A stretch of 64,000 nucleotides of DNA from NCBI RefSeq assembly GCF_000483125.1, contig NZ_KI519553.1, positions 283,124 to 347,123 of the forward strand, given 5' to 3'. Below, one piece after another: positions 23,919-32,998 of the stretch. A program made the translations under genes and the position numbers. Source of the DNA: Atopobium fossor DSM 15642 (GTDB taxonomy: Bacteria > Actinomycetota > Coriobacteriia > Coriobacteriales > Atopobiaceae). Within the stretch, counting starts at the first letter, position 1. Each line of letters begins with the position of its first letter. The notes under the pieces are model-generated. The model made no database searches. It had not been told where the DNA came from and saw only the letters and a list, made by a program, of their open reading frames with translations.

Positions 23919-25751
23919 ATGAGCGTATCCACAAACGTATCCAGGCGAAGTTTTATCTCACTTGCTTCTGCTGGTGCCTTAACAGTACTTTCTGCCTGCT
24001 CAAAAGGCAAAAATAAGCCTTCAAACCCAACGTCTGCAGAGACGCGTGATCTTAATAAATATGCCGCTTTGGCTATCAATATGGACGCATGGAACTATGA
24101 CGAGACAAATGATGTATGGTGGCAAAATAGTTTGCAATACTGTTTAACACCTGCCACCAAAACCTATGAGCGTTTGGCAATTTACGTTCCAGGTCCTTTC
24201 TTTAAGGGCGAGAAAAACGGCAAAACGTATACCTGTACCGTTAACGCAGAGGCTCAGGTAGGCAACTTCAAGGCTTCCGAAGCTCCCGTGGTAATGCCTC
24301 TTAATCCGGTTAGCTTTACAGGGCAAAGTGCGCCTACAGCCTATTCCTTTGATGGCTTAGCACCTTATATGTCGGCGGGCTTTATTTATGTATATGCAGG
24401 ATTTCGAGGCCGTAACAATGGCTACGATTCGGATACCAATGCTTCATTTGTTGGTGGCGCACCTTGGGGAGTAACTGACCTTAAGGCTGCCATCCGCTTC
24501 TTACGCTACAACGCAGAAAGTTTACCTGGTGATTTAGAGAAGATCGTTCCATTTGGTGCAGGTTCATCTGGCGCTATGGCTTGTATTTTGGGTGCTACGG
24601 GTAATGCAAGCTTGTACGATGATTACCTAGAAATATTAGGCGCAGCAACATATGACGCAAGGGGTAATAATCTTTCTGACTCGGTATATGCGGTACGTGC
24701 CTGGTCACCTACCTTGGCACCACTTGGATGCGATGGTGCATATGAGTGGTACTGTGGTCAGTATGCTAAGGACGGCACTCGCTTGGAAGGAACTTGGACA
24801 GCGGCGCTGTCTGAAGACTTGTCTCGTGCATTTGCCGATAATCTCAACTCGTTGGGACTTACTAATGATGGTAATGCGCTGACCTTGGAAAATACAGCAG
24901 GTGGTGTGTTTGCAGATGGTAGCTATTATCGCTATCTGTTGGGATTGGTGGAAGATGCGGCATCTGTATTTTTGAGTACTGTTAGTTTTCCGTATACACC
25001 AGCTAATACACCGTTAGGCTTGGGTGGTTTTCCAGGAGATGGCAATCTTAAAGCAGATGAGGCAGATGTTATTGCCCGTGCTGCTGCTGGTGATGATGGC
25101 TCAAAAACAACTCCCATCACCTATGCCTCGCGCAACAATTACATCAAGGAGCTTAATGCGGACTATACCTGGATAAGATTTAATGAGCGCACTAATAAGG
25201 TAACCATTACGGATTTAGGAGCGTTTATTTCTCATATGCGTGCGGCTTCTGCAGATGTGTGCGCGTATGATGGTATAGCGCGTGCAACTACGTTTAATCA
25301 GCTGTTTGGTAATGCACAGTCCGATGCCTTGCATTTTGATGGAATGGTTTTGTCTGAGCTTACAGAAAATCAAAATATGTATGCCCAGCTTGCAAACTGG
25401 AATGACTCAATCATAGAAACCTGGAAGGCAGATCTAGAACAAACGGATGATTTAAAAAACGATACTGTGCATCGTATGCAAATGAGTGATCCTCTGTACT
25501 ATCTGTCTGGTAACTACGGAGGGTTTGGTAAGGCAAAAATTGCTCCTTACTGGGAGATTCAAACAGGTCTATTCCAAAGCAATGTAAGCTTTACCTCCGA
25601 GGCAAATCTAGCTGCTGCACTTAAAGCTTATGATAGCGTAAAACAAATGACGCTTACACCAGTGTGGGGTGAAGGTCTTTCCATGAGCGAACTGGGCATA
25701 GACCCAATTGAAGGGTTCATAGCATGGGTCAATGCTGGCTTTACAAAGTAG
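23919..25751 (+). CDS. Tannase-like esterase, Tat lipoprotein
   Basis: The 610-residue exported alpha/beta hydrolase begins with a twin-arginine motif (SRRSFISLAS) and a lipobox LSAC at about residues 24-27, so it is probably a Tat-exported lipoprotein on the outer membrane face. The nucleophile elbow is FGAGSSGAMA (GxSxG) near residue 212. The AGFRGRNNGYDSD and WGVTDLKAAIRFLRYN segments match bacterial subtype tannases and related feruloyl-type esterases. Tannases cleave galloyl esters. Assignment to that substrate is by family resemblance only, and catalytic Asp/His are not pinned down. GAGGAG precedes the ATG. A cyclophilin lipoprotein gene follows after 13 bases. Confidence 0.78.
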   Translation: MSVSTNVSRRSFISLASAGALTVLSACSKGKNKPSNPTSAETRDLNKYAALAINMDAWNYDETNDVWWQNSLQYCLTPATKTYERLAIYVPGPFFKGEKNGKTYTCTVNAEAQVGNFKASEAPVVMPLNPVSFTGQSAPTAYSFDGLAPYMSAGFIYVYAGFRGRNNGYDSDTNASFVGGAPWGVTDLKAAIRFLRYNAESLPGDLEKIVPFGAGSSGAMACILGATGNASLYDDYLEILGAATYDARGNNLSDSVYAVRAWSPTLAPLGCDGAYEWYCGQYAKDGTRLEGTWTAALSEDLSRAFADNLNSLGLTNDGNALTLENTAGGVFADGSYYRYLLGLVEDAASVFLSTVSFPYTPANTPLGLGGFPGDGNLKADEADVIARAAAGDDGSKTTPITYASRNNYIKELNADYTWIRFNERTNKVTITDLGAFISHMRAASADVCAYDGIARATTFNQLFGNAQSDALHFDGMVLSELTENQNMYAQLANWNDSIIETWKADLEQTDDLKNDTVHRMQMSDPLYYLSGNYGGFGKAKIAPYWEIQTGLFQSNVSFTSEANLAAALKAYDSVKQMTLTPVWGEGLSMSELGIDPIEGFIAWVNAGFTK

Positions 25752-25764
25752 AAAGTAGCACACA

Positions 25765-26520
25765 ATGGTAAAACACGAAATCAAGTATTCTGAAGCTTTG
25801 GCAAACTTCCAAGCACAGCGGGATTCTCGCACTGGACTGGATTTTGTTATGTGGATGATGGCAATTATTGTGTCTTTGTCCCTTATTTTTTTGTGTGCCT
25901 GTTCTTCTGGCCCTAGCAATACAAATTCAGATGCCACCCCTCCGTCAAGTACAGAGCACGCGCAAACTTCTTCCAATGCGCAAAGTGGTCTGTATACTCC
26001 AGCTGCGGACGACATCTACGCTACAGGCATGCATCACGCCCGTATTGAAGTGGCTAATTACGGCACTATTGAACTGGAACTTAATGCAAATGCAGCACCC
26101 ATTACGGTGTCAAACTTCTGTCATTTAGCCAATGATGGGTTTTATGATGGTCTAACGTTTCATCGTATTATTAAAGGCTTTATGATTCAGGGTGGAGATC
26201 CTCAGGGTAATGGTACGGGTGGCTCTTCTCAAAATATTAAAGGTGAGTTTTCCGCCAATGGTGTAGTAAATCCTATTCAGCATAAGCGCGGCGTTATTTC
26301 CATGGCACGTTCCAATGCAGTGGACTCTGCAAGTTCTCAGTTCTTTATCATGCAACAGGATACCGCGTCTTTAGATGGTCAGTATGCAGCATTTGGCCAG
26401 GTAACAAATGGTATGGATGTAGTGGATGCTCTTTGCGATAAAGTCCAAGCACAAGATGGTAATGGTACTGTTGCTTCTGCTGACCAACCTGTTATCACAA
26501 AGATTACTATTACGGACTAG
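25765..26520 (+). CDS. Cyclophilin-type peptidyl-prolyl isomerase, membrane-anchored lipoprotein
   Basis: This is a 251-residue cis-trans prolyl isomerase for extracytoplasmic protein folding. A cytoplasmic stretch of about 25 residues precedes a hydrophobic segment ending in a lipobox-like LCAC near residue 48. A Ser/Thr-rich linker follows, then the cyclophilin domain from about residue 90 (IELELNANAAPITVSNF, FYDGLTFHRIIKGFMIQGGD, SQFFIM, YAAFGQV). The active-site Arg in FHRIIKGF is present. The gene sits 13 bases after the tannase-like gene and may assist folding of secreted proteins in general. It converges with rfbB with a 13-base gap. Confidence 0.93.
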   Translation: MVKHEIKYSEALANFQAQRDSRTGLDFVMWMMAIIVSLSLIFLCACSSGPSNTNSDATPPSSTEHAQTSSNAQSGLYTPAADDIYATGMHHARIEVANYGTIELELNANAAPITVSNFCHLANDGFYDGLTFHRIIKGFMIQGGDPQGNGTGGSSQNIKGEFSANGVVNPIQHKRGVISMARSNAVDSASSQFFIMQQDTASLDGQYAAFGQVTNGMDVVDALCDKVQAQDGNGTVASADQPVITKITITD

Positions 26521-26533
26521 TTGTAGGGTGCAA

Positions 26534-27640
26534 TTAATCAATCCACCTTATATCAAGAACATCCTTGAGCTGCTGTACACTTTGTGTGTGGTAGCTCTTT
26601 TTTGTAATATGTTCCAGCCAGCTTGCGTTTTGCACATACCAATTAACTGTGGCGAGAAGCTCATTATATATGTCACAGCGTGCATGCCAGCCAAGCTCTT
26701 GCATTGCCCGAGAACTATTGCTTGCATAACGCAAGTCATGATTCTTTCTGTCAGTCACATGCGTGATAAGACTCCTGGAGATGGCAGGATCGTGCGTAAG
26801 CATAGCAAGCGCATCTATAAGTATTTCTGCTAACGTGAGATTGGCAAGTTCTATGCCGGAGCTCAGGTTGTATGTTTGACCCGATTTGCCGTGCATGGCT
26901 GCGGCAATAATACCTGCTACATGATCTTTTACACACATCCATTCACGGGTTTGTAAACCGCTACCGTATAGAGGAACTGATTTGTGGCTCAGAGCGCAGC
27001 TTAGTACTACGGGGATGAGTTTTTCGGGGAACTGATGAGAGCCAAAAGCATTACAACAGCGAACAATAACTGCGTCTAGGCCACAGGACAATGTATCTTG
27101 AACGATTTTCTCGGCAGCGAGCTTGCTTTGTGAATAGGGACTGGTTGGTGTGCAGGGATACTCTTCCAAAACTGGTGTTTGACCAGATGAAATAGAACCA
27201 TACACTTCATCTGTGGATACATGGAGCATGCGACATGGATAGCCTGCCTGTATTTGTTCATATATGCACTCAGCAATGATTTGGGTGCCTTGTATGTTAG
27301 TGCGCATAAAGCGGGAAGCATCTACTAAGGAACGGTCCACATGACTTTCTGCTGCTAGATGAAAAACAAGCTGTGGAGTAAAGCGTGTAAAGAGCTTGTG
27401 CAAAGCAAGGGTGTCACAAATATCTACTTGTGCAAAATAGAGATGTTGACCAGCATTTTTGTCAGAAGCTATATCTAACAAGTTTTCTGGATTGCCTGCG
27501 TAGGTTAGAACATCAAGCACCACTACAGAGGCATCAGGCTGTTGAGTCAACAACGTTCGAACCAGATGGGAACCAATAAAACCGGCTCCTCCGGTTACAA
27601 AGTAGGTTGGTGTGGTGTGTTGCTCCATATGGCTTTGCAT
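26534..27640 (-). CDS. rfbB: dTDP-glucose 4,6-dehydratase
   Basis: The 368-residue short-chain dehydrogenase converts dTDP-glucose to dTDP-4-keto-6-deoxyglucose for rhamnose-type sugars. The NAD motif GGAGFIGSHLV lies near residue 16, the active-site block is VSTDEVYGS, and the catalytic YSQSKLAAEK follows. FHLAAESHVDRS is the conserved NAD/substrate segment. The start is either the first ATG (27640) or an internal one 4 codons later; neither has a good ribosome binding site. The other dTDP-rhamnose genes (rfbA, C, D) are not in the window, so the locus is scattered. The product feeds surface glycan synthesis. Confidence 0.93.
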   Translation of the reverse strand: MQSHMEQHTTPTYFVTGGAGFIGSHLVRTLLTQQPDASVVVLDVLTYAGNPENLLDIASDKNAGQHLYFAQVDICDTLALHKLFTRFTPQLVFHLAAESHVDRSLVDASRFMRTNIQGTQIIAECIYEQIQAGYPCRMLHVSTDEVYGSISSGQTPVLEEYPCTPTSPYSQSKLAAEKIVQDTLSCGLDAVIVRCCNAFGSHQFPEKLIPVVLSCALSHKSVPLYGSGLQTREWMCVKDHVAGIIAAAMHGKSGQTYNLSSGIELANLTLAEILIDALAMLTHDPAISRSLITHVTDRKNHDLRYASNSSRAMQELGWHARCDIYNELLATVNWYVQNASWLEHITKKSYHTQSVQQLKDVLDIRWID

Positions 27641-27763
27641 CCTGGTTCATAGCAAGATTTGTGTTATCCGCACAATACTGCAAAGTTAGTTACTTGTACA
27701 ATAAAATACAGGGCAACCGTTAACGTATGACCTACAAAATGCAACTAAATGAAGGGCAAACCC

Positions 27764-28060
27764 ATGTTGGATACTTCTTCGTCTCAAACCGAGCATGCCA
27801 TTATTAGTGTTCTTGGTGGCGATAGGCCAGGTATTGTAGCTGCAGTTTCGACTGTGTTAGCTGAGCATAAAGTTAATATTCTTGATATTTCTCAGACTAT
27901 TTTGCAAGGCACATTTACCATGACCATGTTGGTTGATTTAGAGAGTGCAGATAGCGATTTTGCCTGCATTCAAGATGCGTTGACCAAGCTCGAGAGTAGC
28001 CTGGGTGTTCAGATTTCTATGCAGCGTGAGGATGTATTTAAGTTCATGTATCGCCTGTAG
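27764..28060 (+). CDS. ACT domain protein, UPF0237 family
   Basis: The 98-residue protein has tandem ACT-like elements: AIISVLGGDRPGIVAAVSTVLAEHKVNILDIS and the closing strands FTMTMLVDLES. ACT domains bind amino acids or other small ligands. UPF0237 proteins often precede a DUF711/PFL-like gene, but here a HAD phosphatase gene follows 14 bases later. The ATG at 27764 is chosen because GAAGGG lies 7 bases upstream; an ATG 5 codons earlier has no such site. The ligand is unknown. Confidence 0.92.
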   Translation: MLDTSSSQTEHAIISVLGGDRPGIVAAVSTVLAEHKVNILDISQTILQGTFTMTMLVDLESADSDFACIQDALTKLESSLGVQISMQREDVFKFMYRL

Positions 28061-28074
28061 GGAAGTGCACATTC

Positions 28075-28944
28075 ATGAGTTTGCAAGCCAATCCGTACAG
28101 CCTTATGGTTTTCTCGGATATGGATGGAACCTTTGTATCTGACGACAAGAACGTACCAGTCCATAACCTAGATAGTCTGACGGAGTTATATCATGCAGGT
28201 GGATGTTTTGTTCCATGTACAGGCAGACCAATGTCTGGTCTGTTGCCCTTGTTGTTAGAGCATCCCAGCACACAGTACGCTATTTGCAATAATGGGGCCC
28301 AGGTGCTTGAGGTTACACATAATACTGCTGGAGTGCAGTTAAACTCTTTGCACGAAGTAAATTTGGGACATGAACGCGCACATGAGCTTATGGATGTATT
28401 TGAACAGCTGGATGTTATTGTGGACATTTTCACAAAATCTCATGCTCTAGAGGCTCAAACCGATAGTGCACATTTGCACGAGTTCATTCATGATCCTCAT
28501 GTGTTGGTATTGGCAAGGCAGTTGCGTAAGAGCGTAGATGTCGCCACCTATCATGAGCTCGTAGATGCCTGTGATACTGTAGCTCGTATAAGTGTAATAT
28601 TCCGAGATTCCAAAACTGCGCAGTTTGTGCGTGACTTTGTTGCGCAAGATGCTCGCCTGGCCTGCGTAAGTTCTGCAGATTGGAATATAGAAATTTCTGA
28701 TGCGAGTAGTACCAAGGGAGCAGCCCTGTCTTGGCTGTGTAAGCATGTGTCTCAAGATTTGTCTTACTGTGTTGCCTTTGGCGATTCCTTTAATGATGTT
28801 TCCATGCTTGAGGTTGCTGGCAACGGAGTTGCCATGGCAAACTCTATGGATGGTGTATTTCCATACGCAAACACTCGTCTTGCTTGGACCAACAATGAAG
28901 CTGGTGTAGGTAGGTATCTCAATCAGCTGTTGACAGATTTATAA
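28075..28944 (+). CDS. Cof-type HAD-IIB phosphatase
   Basis: The 289-residue HAD superfamily hydrolase has motif I FSDMDGTFVSDD near residue 13, motif II CTGRP, and motif IV FGDSFNDVSML near residue 240, preceded by a conserved Lys in STKGAALSWL. The large IIB cap lies between about 90 and 200. Family members dephosphorylate sugar phosphates or flavin precursors; the substrate here is not predictable. It follows the ACT protein gene by 14 bases, so both are likely transcribed together. A bidirectional terminator follows. Confidence 0.92.
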   Translation: MSLQANPYSLMVFSDMDGTFVSDDKNVPVHNLDSLTELYHAGGCFVPCTGRPMSGLLPLLLEHPSTQYAICNNGAQVLEVTHNTAGVQLNSLHEVNLGHERAHELMDVFEQLDVIVDIFTKSHALEAQTDSAHLHEFIHDPHVLVLARQLRKSVDVATYHELVDACDTVARISVIFRDSKTAQFVRDFVAQDARLACVSSADWNIEISDASSTKGAALSWLCKHVSQDLSYCVAFGDSFNDVSMLEVAGNGVAMANSMDGVFPYANTRLAWTNNEAGVGRYLNQLLTDL

Positions 28945-28947
28945 AAG

Positions 28948-28977
28948 ACGACCGCCTTCCAATGGGAAAGTGGTCGT
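28948..28977. terminator. Bidirectional terminator between the HAD gene and kup
   Basis: A 13-bp stem with one mismatch and one wobble (ACGACCGCCTTCC with GGAAAGTGGTCGT) closes a 4-base loop. On the minus strand TCTTTTAT follows, which suits kup. The plus-strand T tract is weak. Confidence 0.8.
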
Positions 28978-29008
28978 TTGTATGGTTCAATCTGCGTCCT
29001 CGTACGTT

Positions 29009-31333
29009 TTACTCTTCGTTATCTTCACTGGCTTCGTAGTCAGAAGAGCTGTCATCCTCATCGTCTTCATCCAATACCAGTGGAGCAAAGCTTGCGGTAT
29101 CTCCACCAACAAGCTCATTTGTTGCATGAGCAAAGTTTTCGGAGCGATCGTCTTCAACGGCTGCGGAGAAAATATCGTCATCGTCATTGACAGTTGTTGC
29201 AACGACTGCGTCCTTCTTTGTGGCTACAGTAGGAACGTTAGTAAGTTTGCGCTTAGTCTCTGTAGGATCAAAAGGCTTGCGAGTCAGCTTATTTCCCTGT
29301 TTAACCTTGGAGAAGAGAGGAACGTACTCAAACAAAACGTTCGAGCCTTCCAAGCCATACCAACGAGCGGGAGAACCGCATAAACGACGAATGAGATACT
29401 TAAACGTAATAACACGCTGGTCAAAACCTGAAATGTCAGTTTCGGGAGAGAGCATTTTGCGCAACAGGCAAAAACGGAAGTCACCCACCTTGGAGTGCTC
29501 ACGATAGATAGAGTATTTGTGCTCTTGAGGGGCCAGCTGACCAGAGTTCATGAGGTCCTCAACAATTTGATAGAGATAGGTATTAATACGCTGATTAACC
29601 CTAAAACCTAGACGAATTTGCACCTTAAAGAGGAAGTCTGTGCCAAAATTATTGACGACAAACTCACGTGTGTAAGGCTCGTCGGTCACCTGTACGTTGA
29701 GGAAGTAGTAGGCCTTTGCGCGTTTGGGACGCTTGTCTAAGATGGAGTACAAAATATCGCGATCCAACTTATCGAAGGACGAATCGTTGGTCAAAAATAC
29801 CAGGTTATCTGCGGTCATAGGATAATCATCATCATGAACTAGGTCATAAATCTGATCCAGATAGCTCTTGACAGGTAGGTAAACAGACTGCGTGCGTTCT
29901 ACTGCAGTGCCGCGACGCCAGACATACATAACTACAAAGAGCGAGAAACCCAGCAAGACAGTTACATAGCCGCCATGGAAAAACTTTGTCAGACTGGAGA
30001 AGAAGAACATAAGTTCAATAGCACCAAAGATGATGACAAAGATTATTGCAGAGGGCATCTGACGGAGATTTTTGCTGATGTAGGTAAACAACAAAATAGT
30101 GGTCATGAGCATAGTTACGGTAATTGCTAAGCCGTAGGCTGCTTCCATATGACTAGAGCTTTGGAACAGCAAAACTACACCAATGCAACCAGCCCACATA
30201 ATGTTGTTGACCAAAGGAATATAAATCTGGCCCTTGGTCTCGGAAGGATAGTTAATCTTGAGATGGGGCATGAGATTAAGACGAATTGCCTCAGACACAA
30301 TGGAATAAGAACCCGTAATAAGAGCCTGAGAAGCAATGATTGCTGCAAAGGTAGATAAGATAACGGCAAAAGCGCGTAACTCTTCCGGCAGCATTTGGAA
30401 GAAGGGGTTTAAGTCGTTGATGGAAGCCAACATGGCATCACTGCGATGAGCTAAAATCCAAGCACCTTGGCCCAAGTAATTAAGGATGAGACATACCTTT
30501 ACAAAAGGCCAACTCACATAAATGTTAGGCTTACCAACATGACCCATGTCAGAATATAAGGCTTCTGCACCAGTGGTACACAAAAATACGTTACCTAAAA
30601 CCATGAGACCAGCATGGTTAATGGAGCCATCAAACAAAAAGACAAGTCCGCGTATTGGGTTAAGGGCGCGCAAAATACCAAAGTCTACGGTTAGATTGAG
30701 GAAGCCCGTAATACCCAAATAGAGAAACCATATAGTCATGATGGGGCCAAAGGCCTTACCAATGGTTGAAGTTCCGGCTCGCTGCATAACAAACAAGGCA
30801 CACAAAATAGCAATGGTAATGGCTACAACGATGGATTGATTGTCACCAATCAAATCATAAATAGGGTCAATAGTTCTAAGACCCTCAATGGCTGTAGTTA
30901 CTGTAACAGCAGGAGTAAGAATACCGTCTGCAAGCAGTGCAGCTCCACCTAACATGGCGGGAATAATTAGCCATTTAGCGTTGCGCTTAACCAAGCTGTA
31001 TAGTGCAAAAATACCACCTTCGTTGTGATTATCGGCACGCATGGCTACAAGCACATATTTAACGGTCGTAATAAGCGTGAGCGTCCAGATAATAAGAGAG
31101 AGTGCACCCAGCACGGTATTCTCGCTCATGGTAGCTAAGCCACCGTTGCCAGCCATAATGGCTTTGAGGGTGTACATGGGGCTGGTACCAATATCGCCGT
31201 ATACGATGCCTAAGGTAACCAGAATCATTCCTGCCGATAAAGGAATGGAGTGTGATTTGCGCTTCTTTACAGAGGCGGTTTTACAAGCTTGCACTATTGC
31301 TCCTGTTGACAGTTCTTTTAGGTAATTTCTCAT
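29009..31333 (-). CDS. kup: Kup-type low-affinity potassium transporter
   Basis: The 774-residue potassium:proton symporter has the family N-terminal block LGIVYGDIGTSPMYTLKA near residue 40. About 12 transmembrane segments run to about residue 480, including NHNEGGIFALYSL and the conserved GADGILTPA-like segment LLADGILTPAVTV. The C-terminal cytoplasmic region of about 290 residues is long. It ends in an acidic low-complexity tail (VLDEDDEDDSSSDYEAS), which is not part of the usual family core. The start follows a moderate site and is divergent from the S10 peptidase gene. Confidence 0.95.
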   Translation of the reverse strand: MRNYLKELSTGAIVQACKTASVKKRKSHSIPLSAGMILVTLGIVYGDIGTSPMYTLKAIMAGNGGLATMSENTVLGALSLIIWTLTLITTVKYVLVAMRADNHNEGGIFALYSLVKRNAKWLIIPAMLGGAALLADGILTPAVTVTTAIEGLRTIDPIYDLIGDNQSIVVAITIAILCALFVMQRAGTSTIGKAFGPIMTIWFLYLGITGFLNLTVDFGILRALNPIRGLVFLFDGSINHAGLMVLGNVFLCTTGAEALYSDMGHVGKPNIYVSWPFVKVCLILNYLGQGAWILAHRSDAMLASINDLNPFFQMLPEELRAFAVILSTFAAIIASQALITGSYSIVSEAIRLNLMPHLKINYPSETKGQIYIPLVNNIMWAGCIGVVLLFQSSSHMEAAYGLAITVTMLMTTILLFTYISKNLRQMPSAIIFVIIFGAIELMFFFSSLTKFFHGGYVTVLLGFSLFVVMYVWRRGTAVERTQSVYLPVKSYLDQIYDLVHDDDYPMTADNLVFLTNDSSFDKLDRDILYSILDKRPKRAKAYYFLNVQVTDEPYTREFVVNNFGTDFLFKVQIRLGFRVNQRINTYLYQIVEDLMNSGQLAPQEHKYSIYREHSKVGDFRFCLLRKMLSPETDISGFDQRVITFKYLIRRLCGSPARWYGLEGSNVLFEYVPLFSKVKQGNKLTRKPFDPTETKRKLTNVPTVATKKDAVVATTVNDDDDIFSAAVEDDRSENFAHATNELVGGDTASFAPLVLDEDDEDDSSSDYEASEDNEE

Positions 31334-31422
31334 TGTAGTTCATGTCATAAGACTTTCAAACGCACTCAATGGGTAAAGTAGGGGACAAGAAAGTTTACTT
31401 GCAATCTCTTAAGGAGCACTGT

Positions 31423-32928
31423 ATGTCCGATACTCAGGAAACCTCAGCTACAAGCTCTAAAAAATCAGATGAGTTTCGCACGGTCCCGGCAGATTTGCGC
31501 CCTGCTGTTCCCGAGGCAAAATCTGCTCAGCTCACATGGTCTGCAAATGGCAAAACTATGGACTATGTCGTAACAGCTGGTCATCTAGATGTGCGTGAGG
31601 ATGCGGGTGCTCTGTTAGCCCAGATGTTCTCTATTAGTTATGTGGCACTTAAGGATGGCAAGATAGATGCTTCTCGTCCAGTAACCTTTGCTTTTAATGG
31701 TGGGCCTGGGTCTGCTTCTGTACCGGTAAATTTTGGTGGTATTGGTCCTGTTAGGGTAGAGACAAACGGCGTAAAGCATGTGGGTAATCCTGAGGTTAAA
31801 GATAATCCCTATACCTTACTTCAACAGTCCGATTTGGTATTTTTGGATGCTCCTGGTACTGGTTGGTCTACGCTTGCAGAAGGGGTAGATTCCAAGAAGA
31901 TTTTTGGTATTGACGGAGATGCATCTGCCTTTGCTTGTGCTATTCAGGAATGGCTAGAGAAGAATAATCGCTGGGGTAGTCCCCTTTATTTATTTGGTGA
32001 GTCCTATGGCACCATTCGTAATTCTCAGCTGATGCGCCTTTTGGGTGAGCAAGGTGTGCATATCACTGGCGTTGTTATGCTTTCTGCCATTTTTAACTGG
32101 GTACAAACACTTCCTGGTGAAGATTTGTACTATCTAGGTATGATGCCTACTTACGCTGCTACCGCTCAGTTTTTTGACAAAGCTGGCGCTAATGTGGATG
32201 AGGATACGTGGTTTGATCGTGCCATGGACTTTACTGAGGACGTTTTGGCTCCCGCTTTACTTAAGGGAGATCGCTTAAGCGCGGAAGAAGAGCTGAAGGT
32301 GGCAGAACAACTCGCCGACTTTATTGGTTTGCCTGCTAAATTTATTGCAGCTAAGCACTTGCGCATTGATTTGGAAACCTTCCGTGCTAGGTTGCTTGAG
32401 GATGAAGGAAAGGTGGCAGGTCGTTTGGACACACGCTTTGCTTCTGATTCCTATCATCCTGCACAGACATCTAGCGAATTTTTGGCTATTGAGGATGCTG
32501 CCTTGGATGCCATGGATGCGCCTTGGAATGTAGCGCTTCGTACTTTCCTTCGCGAGAAGGTTGGCTATGTTGCACCTACGCGCTATTTGGGCAGCAATTA
32601 CCTTACTATTGGTGTTAACTGGGATTGGAACCATGCTAGTGCTGGTACCGATGCTAAGGTTGGTGCACCTAACGTAAGCTTTGATATTGCAACGGCACTT
32701 CGCCGCAGTCCAACTACTAAACTTGCTATTTTGGGTGGGCGCTTTGATGCCGCTACAACATACTGGAATGTTGTACATGATATGAGCACACAGTTCCTCT
32801 CGGATGAAATCAAACAAAATATTGAATGGCATCGTTATGGTTGTGGTCATATGGCTTATGTAGATGTACCTACATTGGTTGCTATGTACGATGATCTTAA
32901 GAATTTCTACGAGACGAACGCTGAATAA
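31423..32928 (+). CDS. Serine carboxypeptidase, S10 family
   Basis: The 501-residue peptidase has FNGGPGSASVPVNFGGIGP (oxyanion hole), the nucleophile motif LFGESYGT near residue 190, and a C-terminal catalytic Asp in LGGRFDAATTYW and His in YGCGHMAY. These three regions form the S10 catalytic triad. No signal peptide is present, so this enzyme is probably cytoplasmic, as are many bacterial S10 members. The ATG at 31423 follows AAGGAG by 6 bases. It is divergent from kup and is followed by a glycosyltransferase gene with its own promoter. Confidence 0.94.
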   Translation: MSDTQETSATSSKKSDEFRTVPADLRPAVPEAKSAQLTWSANGKTMDYVVTAGHLDVREDAGALLAQMFSISYVALKDGKIDASRPVTFAFNGGPGSASVPVNFGGIGPVRVETNGVKHVGNPEVKDNPYTLLQQSDLVFLDAPGTGWSTLAEGVDSKKIFGIDGDASAFACAIQEWLEKNNRWGSPLYLFGESYGTIRNSQLMRLLGEQGVHITGVVMLSAIFNWVQTLPGEDLYYLGMMPTYAATAQFFDKAGANVDEDTWFDRAMDFTEDVLAPALLKGDRLSAEEELKVAEQLADFIGLPAKFIAAKHLRIDLETFRARLLEDEGKVAGRLDTRFASDSYHPAQTSSEFLAIEDAALDAMDAPWNVALRTFLREKVGYVAPTRYLGSNYLTIGVNWDWNHASAGTDAKVGAPNVSFDIATALRRSPTTKLAILGGRFDAATTYWNVVHDMSTQFLSDEIKQNIEWHRYGCGHMAYVDVPTLVAMYDDLKNFYETNAE

Positions 32929-32947
32929 GACAAGGATTCTAGCAAGA

Positions 32948-32953
32948 TATAAT
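32948..32953 (+). promoter_or_regulatory. -10 box of the GT2 gene
   Basis: TATAAT just after the S10 peptidase stop predicts a start site near 32960. This rules out the long frame that begins at 32864 inside the peptidase gene. Confidence 0.4.
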
Positions 32954-32998
32954 CAAACACATAGCCTATCCATGCCCAAGGTGAAGAAGAATGTGGTT

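Noticed and set aside
32864-32971. GT2 start at 32864
   Set aside because: It would overlap the S10 peptidase end by 65 bases, precede the TATAAT at 32948, and add a non-family N-terminus.
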